Notes: a model not told the origin generated them from the sequence alone. 64,000 nucleotides of DNA from Saprospiraceae bacterium (GCA_028284395.1 JANQRV010000224.1:27459-91458); one strand, 5' to 3'. Shown: positions 28,264 to 37,863, counted from the first letter of the stretch. Numbers and translations: made by a program.

Positions 28264-28312
28264 AACAAGCAAAGCGAAGCAGCTTCTTAAATAAGTTTGT
28301 TTCTTTGCTGTT
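28264..28312 (+). promoter_or_regulatory. Imperfect hairpin in the leader of the wzc-like gene
   Basis: AACAAGCAAAG (28264-28274) pairs with CTTTGCTGTT (28303-28312) with one bulged base, and a small GAAG-CAG-CTTC hairpin lies inside the loop. It ends 15 bp before the ATG of the Wzc-like kinase, within the 278-bp gap 28050-28327, the longest gap in this half of the locus. The position suggests a role in expression of the export operon. No convincing promoter or terminator was found in the rest of the gap. Confidence 0.35.
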
Positions 28313-28327
28313 AAAAGGTTTCGAAGT

Positions 28328-30655
28328 ATGTCCCCAAATAAGGTGCAGAATGAAGAGTTACAGATTGATATGAAGAAATGGTTCTTTAAACTGTTGTCTT
28401 ATTGGTGGTTGTTTGGTCTTTCTTTGGCTCTTGCTATTTCCGGAGCCTATCTGTATTTGCGATATTCTGTTTTTCAGTATGAGGCCAAGGCCACTTTGCT
28501 GATCAAAACTGGTAATATGGGGTTGTCGGAAGAGCGCATATTGGTGCAGGATCAGGGTTTGATTGGTGGAAGCAAGACTATGACGAACGAGATTGAGATT
28601 CTCAAATCCAAGAATTTAATGCGTAAGGTAGCCGATCGCCTTCAAATAAACGTTGAATACTTCAAGATTGGACGGATCAAAGATTTGGAATTGTATCACC
28701 GAACGCCCATTCTGTTGGACAGTTTTCATCTCCATAAGAAGGATACTACAGTGTTGCTTTTTGTAGATTTCATAGATCGGAAGCGCTTTGATCTGGCTTT
28801 CTCCGAAGAGGAAGAGAAAAGATCTTATCAATACGGCGTGCCCATTCGAAACCAGTTTGGTTATTTCCTTTTGAATACGCCCGATTCGATTGACGCTTCT
28901 AACCCGAAAGGCAATTACCGCATTCATATTTCACCATTGAAGGGGATTGCCAATGGCTACAAATCAAAACTGAAAGTGCGTCAGGTTGGTGATCAGTGGT
29001 CGTCTAACGTTTTGGAGCTGGGCTTGAGGGATCCCGTTGCAGTAAAAGCCGAAGACATCCTCAATACTTTGGTGCAGGTATACAATGAGGAGGAGATCAA
29101 CGACGAGAATCAGGTATTGCGCAATACTTTGGATTTTATTGACAAGCGTTTGGTGAACCTCGAACGCGAATTGGATGATGCTGAGCAAAGAATCCAGAAT
29201 TTTAAGCAGCAAAACGCCATTGTTTCTGACGACGCTTCTGCTAATACGGAAATTGTTTTTCAGGAATTGAGTCGGTTAGAGCAGCGGTTGGGCGAGTTAA
29301 CTGTGAATCGGGAAATTCTACAATTGCTGGAGGGCCATTTCATTTCCAGTGAAACTCGATTTCAGTTGATCCCGGCAAGCCTCATTTCTAATAATCAGAG
29401 CTTAGCCAACCTGATACAACAATACAATGACTTGCTTTTGCAGAGAGACAAATTGGCAGTAGGAGCAACTGCCCAAAACCCTCGCCTCGTTCCGATTGAT
29501 GGTCAATTAGCAGATTTACAAAATGCCATCACGCTGATGATTAGGAACCTAAGAAGAGAGGTCGAAATTCCGATTGCACAGACCGAAGACGACATTGCTC
29601 GAATCAATAGTAATATCCGTTCTGTTCCCTCCAAAGAACGTCAGCTGATCGACCGGAAACGGCAGCAAACCATCAAGGAAAATCTATACCTCTATCTACT
29701 TCAGAAGAGAGAGGAGACTGCTCTTTCGGAAGCAGTGACGGCTCCAAGCACCAGAATTATTGATTTTGCTGAAAGTTCGAGCAATCCGGTAAGTCCAAAT
29801 GCCCAGTTAATTTATCTGGGCTTTTTCGTTCCGGGCCTGTTGATTCCATTTACGTTCCTAATGCTCAGGGAGTATCTGAATGACCGGATTGAATCCGTTG
29901 ATATCATTAAGAAATTAACATCTATTCCGCTGATTGGGCGGATTGGACTGCAGAAAGGTGACGAAAAGATGGTAGTGAAATCCGGAAGTGTTTCGGCGGT
30001 AACGGAGATGTTTCGGACGTTGCGCACCAATTTAAACTACTTTAATTCGGAATCTGAAAAACAGATATTGCTCATTACTTCTTCGTTGGGTGGAGAGGGA
30101 AAGACCTTTATTACGATCAACCTCGGACTGACAATGGCCCTTTCGAATAAAAAGGTACTACTGATTGGTTTGGACCTTCGCAAACCCAAATTGGCTAAAT
30201 ATCTTGGTGTAAATGAAGGTGCTTCGGGGATCACAGATTTTTTAATTGGTGAAAAGTCAATTGAGGATATCATTGTGCAAATGCCCGACAATAAACAACT
30301 TTCCTTTATTACGAGTGGACCAGTCCCGCCTAATCCAGCCGAGTTGATCATGAATGGGCGCTTGGGCAACGCCATCCAAAGATTAAAAGATTCCTACGAC
30401 TGCATTTTGATTGATACTCCACCAATTGGGTTGGTCTCCGATGCTTTGTTGATCAACAAGATGGTGAGTCAGAGTTTGATCGTGGTAAGGCATAAATATT
30501 CGCGGATGGAAGTGTTGGAAATGTTGGAATCCATTCATCAGGAGGGCAAATTCGTCAAGCCGGGCATCGTTTACAACGGTGTCAATAATCAACGCGGATA
30601 TAGGTACGGCTACGGCTATGGCTATGGATATGGCTATTACAGTAACGACAAATAG
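28328..30655 (+). CDS. wzc: Wzc-like polysaccharide co-polymerase / BY-kinase
   Basis: 775 residues with a first membrane segment at about 20-42 and an N-terminal Wzz domain, then a long coiled-coil-rich periplasmic region (about 250-420). A second membrane segment near 490-515 is preceded by the Pro-containing SNPVSPNAQ motif. The cytoplasmic tyrosine-kinase domain has Walker A GGEGKTFITINLG near 589, Walker A' GLDLRKPK and Walker B ILIDTPPIG. The C-terminus is a Tyr-Gly repeat of alternating G and Y, the expected autophosphorylation cluster. It controls chain length and coordinates Wzx/Wzy polymerisation with export. No cognate phosphatase gene is seen in the window. Confidence 0.9.
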   Translation: MSPNKVQNEELQIDMKKWFFKLLSYWWLFGLSLALAISGAYLYLRYSVFQYEAKATLLIKTGNMGLSEERILVQDQGLIGGSKTMTNEIEILKSKNLMRKVADRLQINVEYFKIGRIKDLELYHRTPILLDSFHLHKKDTTVLLFVDFIDRKRFDLAFSEEEEKRSYQYGVPIRNQFGYFLLNTPDSIDASNPKGNYRIHISPLKGIANGYKSKLKVRQVGDQWSSNVLELGLRDPVAVKAEDILNTLVQVYNEEEINDENQVLRNTLDFIDKRLVNLERELDDAEQRIQNFKQQNAIVSDDASANTEIVFQELSRLEQRLGELTVNREILQLLEGHFISSETRFQLIPASLISNNQSLANLIQQYNDLLLQRDKLAVGATAQNPRLVPIDGQLADLQNAITLMIRNLRREVEIPIAQTEDDIARINSNIRSVPSKERQLIDRKRQQTIKENLYLYLLQKREETALSEAVTAPSTRIIDFAESSSNPVSPNAQLIYLGFFVPGLLIPFTFLMLREYLNDRIESVDIIKKLTSIPLIGRIGLQKGDEKMVVKSGSVSAVTEMFRTLRTNLNYFNSESEKQILLITSSLGGEGKTFITINLGLTMALSNKKVLLIGLDLRKPKLAKYLGVNEGASGITDFLIGEKSIEDIIVQMPDNKQLSFITSGPVPPNPAELIMNGRLGNAIQRLKDSYDCILIDTPPIGLVSDALLINKMVSQSLIVVRHKYSRMEVLEMLESIHQEGKFVKPGIVYNGVNNQRGYRYGYGYGYGYGYYSNDK

Positions 30656-30661
30656 AAGGGA

Positions 30662-31813
30662 TTGAATATTTTAATAACGAGTGGTATCTTCCCTCCGGAT
30701 ATTGGTGGTCCGGCCTCCTATGTGCCTAAAATTGCGGATTACCTATCCAGTCTTGGGCATCAAGTAACCGTATTTTGTTTGACCGATGAGTTTACATTTG
30801 ATGATGACCAGTTCCATTTTAAGGTTGTCCGATTAAACAGGAAATTATTTTTGCCGCTCCGCATCCTGTTAGGAGCCTGGATGATCAGAAAGTTGGCCAA
30901 AGAGGCCGACTTGGTGTACGCCAATACCATTGCCATCGAATCGCACATCGGGAGTTGGTTGGCTGGGAAAAGAATCATTCATAAGGTCGTTGGTGATTAT
31001 GCTTGGGAACGGGCTCGAAATAAAAGATGGTTTTCGGGTACCATCGATCAATACCAAAGTGCACAAAAAGTGTTTCGATTGAAACTGCTCGATTTCTTGA
31101 GGAATTGGCCATTGAAAAAAGCGGATCTTTTGATCGTTCCTAGTATGTACCTCAAGAATATTGTCATGGGGTGGAAAATCCCTCCGGATAAGATTAAGGT
31201 AATTTATAACGCGGTCAAGGTTGATTCGTCGTGGGTGAATCCGATAGACGAACCGCGACGGCCGGTAAATCTGGTGACCGTTTGCCGATTGACATCGTGG
31301 AAGCGAGTGGATGGCATTATTCGCGTCCTTTCTTCTTTTCCAGAAATGACCCTTACCGTAGTGGGTGATGGTCCGGAAAGACAACTGTTGGGGGAATTGG
31401 CGACAGAATTGAACTTAGAAGAGCGGGTTACTTTTGTTGGACATGTTTCGAACGAAAAGGTTCTACACCATCTCAGTCTGGCCGATTTGTTCATCTTAAA
31501 CTCTACTTATGAAGGTCTCCCACATGTATTAGTGGAAGCAATGTTGTGTCATCTGCCCGTAATTTGCAATGACGTTGGTGGATGTGCTGAGATCGTGCAA
31601 CATGGAATTAATGGTTATCTAATGCCTTTCCGAGAAGGAGGTCAAGAAGAAGAATTGAAAAAAGCATTGACTTATTTTAAAGAGCGTCCGGAGACTTTAT
31701 ACGAAATGGCACGAAAAACCAAAGCGAGCATCAATCGTCAATTTTCCTTTGCGGTGATGGGGGCGAATTTAAACACGGTTTTAGAAGAATGTATGGAGAA
31801 ATGGAAGCAATAG
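30662..31813 (+). CDS. Glycosyltransferase family 4
   Basis: 383-residue GT-B transferase. The opening NILITSGIFPPDIGGPASYVPKIA is the glycine-rich N-terminal loop typical of GT4. The donor site includes NLVTVCRLTSWKRVDGII near residue 200, LTVVGDGPER and STYEGLPHVLVEAMLCHLPVI near 280. The TTG start at 30662 fits the conserved N-terminus; no ATG is available nearby. It follows the kinase after six bases and its 3' end overlaps the next gene. Donor and acceptor unknown. Confidence 0.85.
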   Translation: MNILITSGIFPPDIGGPASYVPKIADYLSSLGHQVTVFCLTDEFTFDDDQFHFKVVRLNRKLFLPLRILLGAWMIRKLAKEADLVYANTIAIESHIGSWLAGKRIIHKVVGDYAWERARNKRWFSGTIDQYQSAQKVFRLKLLDFLRNWPLKKADLLIVPSMYLKNIVMGWKIPPDKIKVIYNAVKVDSSWVNPIDEPRRPVNLVTVCRLTSWKRVDGIIRVLSSFPEMTLTVVGDGPERQLLGELATELNLEERVTFVGHVSNEKVLHHLSLADLFILNSTYEGLPHVLVEAMLCHLPVICNDVGGCAEIVQHGINGYLMPFREGGQEEELKKALTYFKERPETLYEMARKTKASINRQFSFAVMGANLNTVLEECMEKWKQ

Positions 31814-33006
31814 ATTCAGAAGCACCGAAACTAAATATTTTGTCTCTGGGCTATAACCGTCAGTTACTGGACGGAGATTCTTCTGCTGGTGATGTTTATG
31901 AGAGATTGACGACTTATGCTTCACTACTCAATCGATATTACATTTTAGTGCACGCTCGTAAAAAACACCGGATTGATGATTTTAGGCAGGTTAAGCCCAA
32001 TATGTTGGTCTATGCCACCCAAGGTTTCAATCTATTTCACTCTATGTACCGCATGTACCGGATGGGAGGGGATATTATTCGGCGGGAGTCGATCGATGTA
32101 ATTGCCACCCAGGATCCATTCGTGACCGGCTTTGTTGGAGGGCTTCTGGCTTGGCGACACGGTCTTCCTTTCAGCGTCTGTGTATATGGTTCTAACCCGT
32201 ATGATCGCTACTTTATCCGGGAGCGATTGCTGTATCGCTTGCTTCGATTCGTGGCCATTCGAATATTGCACGCTGCAACCGGCGTTCAGGTGGATGGCAA
32301 CCAGGTTCGGAAAAGCCTTACGGCCAATGGAATTGCGGTAGAAAAAATTCACTATAAACCGATGATTCCCCAAAATATCGAAGCATTCTTTAATGTATCT
32401 CCAGTTGATCGGGGGCAGATAGAAAAGGATGGAAACCAATCGTGGAATTTCGTATTTGTTGGCAGATTGACTTACCAGAAAAACCTCGTGATGCTGCTGC
32501 GAATTTTTCGGCGACTGAAGTTGGATGGCCGACACTTTTGTGCCTATTTGATTGGAGATGGCCCTGATCGGTCCGCCTTAGAGCAAAAAGTGAGAGAATG
32601 GGGGCTGGATAGTTTTGTACGTTTGGTGGGTAAGGTGTCCCATGCCCGGGTTTGCTCTTATCTTGCCGAAGCTGATTGTTTCGTGTTGCCCTCAAATTAT
32701 GAAGGGTTTCCCAGAGTGTTGATGGAAGCCGGTGCCGTTGGGATACCGATTGTTGCGACCGAGGTCAGTGGAGCGGAGGACGTGATCCTTGCCGATCTAA
32801 CGGGCTATGTAGTCCCTATTGGTGATGAAGATGCGTTTCATGAGGCTCTTGTCAAAACGATGAATGGAAAATTAGGCGACCCACTCGCCCTTCAATCACT
32901 CGCAAAAAAACACATACTCGCCATCGTCAAAAAGTATCGCGATTTATCTCTGCAAATCACCATTTGGCAAACTATAAAAAAGCAGTATGCATCTACTCGT
33001 TTTTAA
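31801..33006 (+). CDS. Glycosyltransferase family 4
   Basis: About 401 residues. The N-terminal part (ILSLGYNRQLLDGDSSAGDVYERLTTY) is a divergent GT4 opening. FVFVGRLTYQKNLVMLLRIF and LIGDGPDRSALEQKV around residues 215-260, and PSNYEGFPRVLMEAGAVGIPIVAT near 300, mark the donor domain. The ATG at 31801, with GGAG just upstream, is preferred over the ATG at 31789. Either way the start lies inside the previous gene (13- or 25-bp overlap). Its 3' end also overlaps the next gene by 20 bp. Specificity unknown. Confidence 0.83.
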   Translation: MEAIDSEAPKLNILSLGYNRQLLDGDSSAGDVYERLTTYASLLNRYYILVHARKKHRIDDFRQVKPNMLVYATQGFNLFHSMYRMYRMGGDIIRRESIDVIATQDPFVTGFVGGLLAWRHGLPFSVCVYGSNPYDRYFIRERLLYRLLRFVAIRILHAATGVQVDGNQVRKSLTANGIAVEKIHYKPMIPQNIEAFFNVSPVDRGQIEKDGNQSWNFVFVGRLTYQKNLVMLLRIFRRLKLDGRHFCAYLIGDGPDRSALEQKVREWGLDSFVRLVGKVSHARVCSYLAEADCFVLPSNYEGFPRVLMEAGAVGIPIVATEVSGAEDVILADLTGYVVPIGDEDAFHEALVKTMNGKLGDPLALQSLAKKHILAIVKKYRDLSLQITIWQTIKKQYASTRF

Positions 33007-34063
33007 CCTGGTAGTGGATTATGATGATCCGGTGCTGGCGTTTTCAACCGATTGGATCAATGCATTGGCCCGAAAGGTAGAGCGATTGTCCGTTATCACC
33101 ATGTTTCGGGGGGTCGACAATACAGCTGAAAATGTACGGGTCTACAGTGTAGGTAAAGAAAAGAGATATTCGGAACTGAAGAGAGGAGTCGTCTTTTATC
33201 GGTTGCTTGCCCGATTGTTGCGAACGGAAAAAGTCGATGCCTGTTTTGCGCATATGATGCCCTTATTTGCCATTATGGGCGGGCCAATACTAAAGTTATT
33301 TGGGGTGCCCGTAGTCCTATGGTACGCGCACGGGAAGTTAAACTGGAAAGTCCGGGTTTCTGAAAAGGTCGTTGACGCCATCGTCACCTCGAGTCCGGAG
33401 GGTTGTCGGCTGAATAGTTCCAAGGTCAAAATCATTGGACAGGGTATTGATACGGACAAGATTGCATTCCAGGCTTTTTCAGGGTTTGGAGATACGGTTC
33501 GTTTGTTATTCGTCGGGAGGCTAGCGCCGGTAAAAGGCATTCATCACTTAGTCGATGTTATGATTCACCTGCAGGAGCATTGGCCCAATCGGTTTTCGAT
33601 TACCATAGTTGGCAAAGCGCTTAATGAATCAGACGAGGCTTACATTGCAGTACTTCAGCAAAGGGTACGTGCCTGTAAATTGGAAAAAAGAGTGCAATTC
33701 ATTGGGCAAATACCTATAGAATCGATTCAAGAACAATACTATGTTCATGATATCATGCTGAATCCCTCTAGTACGGGTAGCATGGACAAAACAGTTTTAG
33801 AAGCAATGGCGGCAGGCATTTTCGTAATTACGGGCAATGAGGCATACGATACAACAGCCTACCGACAGGCAGGAGGTTTTTTTGCGTCAAATGAGGTAGT
33901 TGAGATATGTGATTGTCTTTTGAAAATACTCGATATGGAAGAGGAAGTATTGATAACATGCGCTCAGCGTGCGCGGGAATGGGTAGCAACACGGCACAGC
34001 ATTCATTCGATGGCGGAGAAAGTTCTATTACAATTAAGCGCATCGACGAAGAATTCGTTGTAA
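32987..34063 (+). CDS. Glycosyltransferase family 4
   Basis: 358 residues. The N-terminal half starts HLLVFNLVVDYDDPVLAFSTDWINAL. The donor domain carries RLLFVGRLAPVKGIHHLVDVM near residue 165, ITIVGKALNESDE and a STGSMDKTVLEAMAAGIFVITGNEA segment near 260 instead of the usual EGFG. The ATG lies 20 bp inside the upstream gene, so translation is probably coupled. The TAA is followed after 10 bp by the second flippase. Donor and acceptor unknown. Confidence 0.8.
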   Translation: MHLLVFNLVVDYDDPVLAFSTDWINALARKVERLSVITMFRGVDNTAENVRVYSVGKEKRYSELKRGVVFYRLLARLLRTEKVDACFAHMMPLFAIMGGPILKLFGVPVVLWYAHGKLNWKVRVSEKVVDAIVTSSPEGCRLNSSKVKIIGQGIDTDKIAFQAFSGFGDTVRLLFVGRLAPVKGIHHLVDVMIHLQEHWPNRFSITIVGKALNESDEAYIAVLQQRVRACKLEKRVQFIGQIPIESIQEQYYVHDIMLNPSSTGSMDKTVLEAMAAGIFVITGNEAYDTTAYRQAGGFFASNEVVEICDCLLKILDMEEEVLITCAQRAREWVATRHSIHSMAEKVLLQLSASTKNSL

Positions 34064-34073
34064 CAATGGGGAT

Positions 34074-35384
34074 TTGCAGCTTTTAGATAAAATAAGATCT
34101 AGCCAATTCACCAAATCGGTAATGACGTTGCTTTCAGGCAAGTTTCTGGCCATGCTGATTGGCTTGCTCACTTCTCTCTTGACGGCCCGTATCTTGGGAG
34201 CAGAGCAATACGGCGTAGTGGCCTTTATTTTGGCTTACCCCTATTTGATCAAAAACATCGCAGAAGTAAAATCGGGAGACATCACCATCCGCTACTTTGT
34301 TAAGTTTTTGAAAGAGGAGGAGTTTGCCAAATTTGGAAGCACCATCAAGTGGGGATACTTGATCGATATTGTTGGTGCCATGCTGGCCTTAATCCTATTG
34401 GCATTGGCTTTTGGGGTTGGATTGGTCGATTTGTCGGCCCGTGAATACGAGTATTATGCCATGTTGTTTTCCACGAGTATTATCCCTTTGTCTAGTTGCA
34501 AGACCAGCCGGGCTTTACTAATTGCTCTGGAAGAATTTAGAGCAATCTCTATCTTGAATTTTCTGGAAAAGCTGGTCGTTTTTTGCTGTGTGATTCCTCC
34601 CTTACTGGCAGGGTGGGGCGTAAGGGGGTACATCCTTAGTTTTTCATTTTCAAATGTCTTGATCTGCATCCTCTATCTGTTGGCAGCCGTGCAGTGCGCT
34701 TACAAGTATCCGGTAAAGATAATGGAGGCGAATTTTAGCGAACTCAATTTCATCAAATCAGAATTAATGCAGCTATTTGGATGGAATTATCTCATCGTAT
34801 CGATCAAAGGCTTGGTTTTACAGTTGCCCGTGATTTTTCTTGGTGAATACGGTAAAGTGGCAGAGGCAGGGTATTTTCGATTGGCCATGACTTTTATGGG
34901 ATTAGCAGAAATTGTTGAGAATGCCTTGGCGAGTGTCGTTTATCCCAAAGTCTCCCAGTTCTGGGGACAACGTTCTTGGAAAGCTCTGAGTACTGCCATG
35001 CGAAACTGGACTTTGAGGGATGGAACTGGTTTCTCTTTTCTAGTGCTGATCGGCACATTCTTACTACCATTTTTTGTGAAGATATTTTACGGGACCGAAT
35101 TTGAACCTATGATTTTTGGAGCCCAGATTTTGTTGGCTGGTGTTATTGTGAAGGTGGTGTTTTTCTGGACGGTACCGTTCTTTTATTCTCTTGGGTTTTT
35201 GAAAGAACTATTTGTTTATTTTCTCGCGTATGGATTATTGCTTTTATTGACTGGAGGGTATGTGGTGGATCGATTCGGATATCTGGGACTTTGTTTGCTT
35301 TATACCTTGTTGAGATCTCTTTACGCAATCGCGATGGTCATTGGAGCTTTCCGCCGTATCAAAGGGTTGAAACGAGCTTTATGA
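34074..35384 (+). CDS. Wzx-type oligosaccharide flippase (second of two)
   Basis: 436-residue polytopic membrane protein with about 12 hydrophobic helices. The N-terminal SGKFLAMLIGLLTSLLTARILGAEQYG pattern is the classic start of Polysacc_synt flippases. It moves lipid-linked repeat units across the inner membrane. A TTG at 34074 is taken as start (an ATG at 34122 would remove the conserved opening helix). The end overlaps the next gene as ATGA. Sequence shows little resemblance to the flippase at 5555, so the two are probably not a recent duplication. Confidence 0.85.
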   Translation: MQLLDKIRSSQFTKSVMTLLSGKFLAMLIGLLTSLLTARILGAEQYGVVAFILAYPYLIKNIAEVKSGDITIRYFVKFLKEEEFAKFGSTIKWGYLIDIVGAMLALILLALAFGVGLVDLSAREYEYYAMLFSTSIIPLSSCKTSRALLIALEEFRAISILNFLEKLVVFCCVIPPLLAGWGVRGYILSFSFSNVLICILYLLAAVQCAYKYPVKIMEANFSELNFIKSELMQLFGWNYLIVSIKGLVLQLPVIFLGEYGKVAEAGYFRLAMTFMGLAEIVENALASVVYPKVSQFWGQRSWKALSTAMRNWTLRDGTGFSFLVLIGTFLLPFFVKIFYGTEFEPMIFGAQILLAGVIVKVVFFWTVPFFYSLGFLKELFVYFLAYGLLLLLTGGYVVDRFGYLGLCLLYTLLRSLYAIAMVIGAFRRIKGLKRAL

Positions 35385-36439
35385 GAATTACATTTGTCAT
35401 GAGCGGTGTGATCTGGATTCCTAGTGGTAGCTACCGGGTCGTTTATGAATATGCAAATGTGCTAGTACGAAAGGGGCATACCGTCAATATTGTCTTTCCT
35501 TTGTCCAAGACAAAAGCATCAGCCCCTTTTTCAATTCAGGCGTTCCGGAAACGGATAGCTGGCCTAACGCCAAAATGGTTTGATCTTGATAAAAGTGTCA
35601 ACCTGATAAAGGTCAGTCGTCTTAGGAGCGAAGAGCTTCCGAATTCCGATGTTATGATTGCTGCTAACTGGGACGTCGTTGCAACACTTTACGAAGCATG
35701 TAAGGTGATGAGCGTTCCCGTTCTTCAATTTGTTCACCACTACGAGGCATTGACGGGACATGCTAAAAGATTGGTGGATGAGACTTTGCATTTACCGGTG
35801 CCAAAGATCGCCGTCTCTTCATGGACAGCCAAGATGCTGAAGGAGCTAAATTTTGATCGTGTATACCGGGTTAGTAATGGGATTGATTTGAAGCGATTTA
35901 AAATACTGGACGATTGGATCCAACGGCCATTGGTCATTGGTATGTCTTTTGTCGACAAGCCGGGGAAGGATATGCAGACAGCGATTGAAGTTTTGAGAAG
36001 GGTCAAACAGGCTCGCCCGGAAGTGTCGTTGATTTTATTTGGACCAACTAAAACAAGACCGAATTTACCTTTTGAATTCGAATACTTTTTTAGATTGCCG
36101 GAAAATCAATTGATCCATAAAATCTATAATCGGAGTTCAGTGTTTCTATCAACTAGTAAATTTGAAGGATTTTCGTTCCCTCAGATAGAGGCCATGGCGT
36201 GTGGTTGTGTGGTCGTGTCGACTCGATGCGGTGGAAATGGCGACTTTGCACTCCATAAGGAAACGGCATTGTTGAGCGATGTTGGAGATGTAGCTACCCT
36301 TACCGAGAACTGTTTGAAACTGTGTACTGATAATCGACTACGACGACAATTAGGAAAGTCTGCACAAGAAAAGATTCAGGAATTCAGTTGGGAAAAAAGC
36401 ACCACATTACTCTTAAAAACTATTGAACATAATCGTTGA
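35381..36439 (+). CDS. Glycosyltransferase family 4
   Basis: 352 residues from the ATG at 35381, which sits in an ATGA overlap with the flippase stop. The opening is RITFVMSGVIWIPSGSYRVVYEYAN. The donor domain has VIGMSFVDKPGKDMQTAIEVL and STSKFEGFSFPQIEAMACGCVVVSTRCGGN near residue 260. This resembles the WsaF/rhamnosyl-type GT4 subgroup in which FEGFS replaces FEGFG, but a rhamnose specificity is only a guess. A longer frame beginning at 35291 runs inside the flippase gene and is less likely. Confidence 0.82.
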   Translation: MRITFVMSGVIWIPSGSYRVVYEYANVLVRKGHTVNIVFPLSKTKASAPFSIQAFRKRIAGLTPKWFDLDKSVNLIKVSRLRSEELPNSDVMIAANWDVVATLYEACKVMSVPVLQFVHHYEALTGHAKRLVDETLHLPVPKIAVSSWTAKMLKELNFDRVYRVSNGIDLKRFKILDDWIQRPLVIGMSFVDKPGKDMQTAIEVLRRVKQARPEVSLILFGPTKTRPNLPFEFEYFFRLPENQLIHKIYNRSSVFLSTSKFEGFSFPQIEAMACGCVVVSTRCGGNGDFALHKETALLSDVGDVATLTENCLKLCTDNRLRRQLGKSAQEKIQEFSWEKSTTLLLKTIEHNR

Positions 36440-37863
36440 AAGCCCAAGATTCCATATTTGTGACTTATGCCTGCTTGCTACTGATCGTCGGTAACTTGTA
36501 CAGCTACTACCTCCAGCCTCCCATCATTTATTCACTTTTATTCAATACTACCTTCTTCGTCTGGTATATATTTCATCAAATTCTCTATTACCAGGATTTT
36601 GTCGTTCCAATCGCGGTAATCATCATCTTCTTCTTGATAAGAACGCTGCTTCCGGCTTTTCTTTTGGAGGCAGGTATCACCCCTAAATATACCATGATTG
36701 CTCACGATCAGTGGTTTGTAGCACCAGTATGGGAAAATGGGATTAGATTGTTCTTTGTCGGGGCTGCGGCTTCGATATTCGGGTGGCAATGTTTGTCTGG
36801 GGGGATTCGGTCTGAAAACTTTGAGGGGGGAAGGTCAATTAATTTGGTTCGACTGGAACGATCTGCTTTTGTATTCTTCTTGATTGCGCTACTATTTTAC
36901 CTCTACTTCTTCGCCATCAATTTTGGAAGCCCATCTGCGATTTTTGCGGTAATGATGGGTGGGCAATTGAGGGCTGGGGAGATCATTACGCAAGGGACTA
37001 CCAGGTTTAGTTATTTATCTCAGCATTTTATGTTTTGGTCTTCAATCCTCCTGGGCATTTTGTTGAGATATAAGGGAAAAAAATGGTACGTATACCTCTT
37101 GCCTGCATTCCTGGTATTCATCTTGAGAGTACCTTTTGGCGGTAGGGTGCAGGCGGCAACGCCGCTTCTTCTTACTTTAATTGGGGCCTACTATGTGGGG
37201 CAAGGATTATCTTTTAGATCAATTAAGGTTGGGCATGTGTTCCGAATGTTCGGTCGTTTTTTTGTTATCCTCGCGCTTGGATCCTTTGTTTCCTTTCTGA
37301 TGTTGGTTTACCGGAACCAGGGATTGGGAAAAGTAAGCGAGAACATCAATACAGAAGAATTTCAATCTTTTTTTGTCAATACTGGTCTATGGTATGAACT
37401 GGGCTTTATCAGTCCATTTTCATATGCAGTGCAATTTGGGGCTGGTTGCTACGACGTGCCAGTTGGTAGGATGCTTTTTAGTGGCTACACCGCCTTCTTT
37501 TTGGGGTTAACGGATGTCAAAAAACCGGGTGGTTTCTTTACGGAGAAGATCATTGGACGGGACTTTGGATGGGGTATTCATACCGGTATTATTGTAGATC
37601 TGTATGTTTACTCGGGGTTAATCATGCTCATTGCCGGGTGTCTTGCCTTTGGTTTGCTGTTGAAGTTGGCCTACGCACGTTTGATTAGAAAAAATACGAA
37701 TGTAATCAAGGTGCTCTTTTACATTTATCTTTTTAATCACTTCTTCTGGGCACAATTCGAATCTGTAGTAGGTTTTACATCGGCCATTTATGAAAGCCTT
37801 ATCTTTTTAATGGTGATTCTGTTTTTTAGTTTGTTATTTGTCAAGCGATCAGGATTGACCTGA
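36436..37863 (+). CDS. O-antigen polymerase family membrane protein (second Wzy-like)
   Basis: 475-residue polytopic inner-membrane protein with about 12 hydrophobic segments. The central part contains a basic RVPFGGRVQAATPLLL-type region and a following LVYRNQGLGKVSEN loop. A late acidic/aromatic periplasmic loop (GRDFGWGIHTGIIVDLYVYSG) resembles the oligosaccharide repeat unit polymerase family. It probably joins the repeat units flipped by the neighbouring Wzx. Start is a TTG overlapping the upstream stop (TTGA). A different polymerase/ligase-like gene is at 14102. Confidence 0.75.
   Translation: MKAQDSIFVTYACLLLIVGNLYSYYLQPPIIYSLLFNTTFFVWYIFHQILYYQDFVVPIAVIIIFFLIRTLLPAFLLEAGITPKYTMIAHDQWFVAPVWENGIRLFFVGAAASIFGWQCLSGGIRSENFEGGRSINLVRLERSAFVFFLIALLFYLYFFAINFGSPSAIFAVMMGGQLRAGEIITQGTTRFSYLSQHFMFWSSILLGILLRYKGKKWYVYLLPAFLVFILRVPFGGRVQAATPLLLTLIGAYYVGQGLSFRSIKVGHVFRMFGRFFVILALGSFVSFLMLVYRNQGLGKVSENINTEEFQSFFVNTGLWYELGFISPFSYAVQFGAGCYDVPVGRMLFSGYTAFFLGLTDVKKPGGFFTEKIIGRDFGWGIHTGIIVDLYVYSGLIMLIAGCLAFGLLLKLAYARLIRKNTNVIKVLFYIYLFNHFFWAQFESVVGFTSAIYESLIFLMVILFFSLLFVKRSGLT

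Noticed and set aside
30869..31384. 171-codon minus-strand frame
   Set aside because: Antisense to conserved GT4 motifs on the plus strand; no start signals or family resemblance.
35291..35380. Longer N-terminus for the GT4 gene at 35381
   Set aside because: It would lie inside the flippase gene and adds residues that do not resemble GT4 starts; the ATGA overlap at 35381 is the better start.
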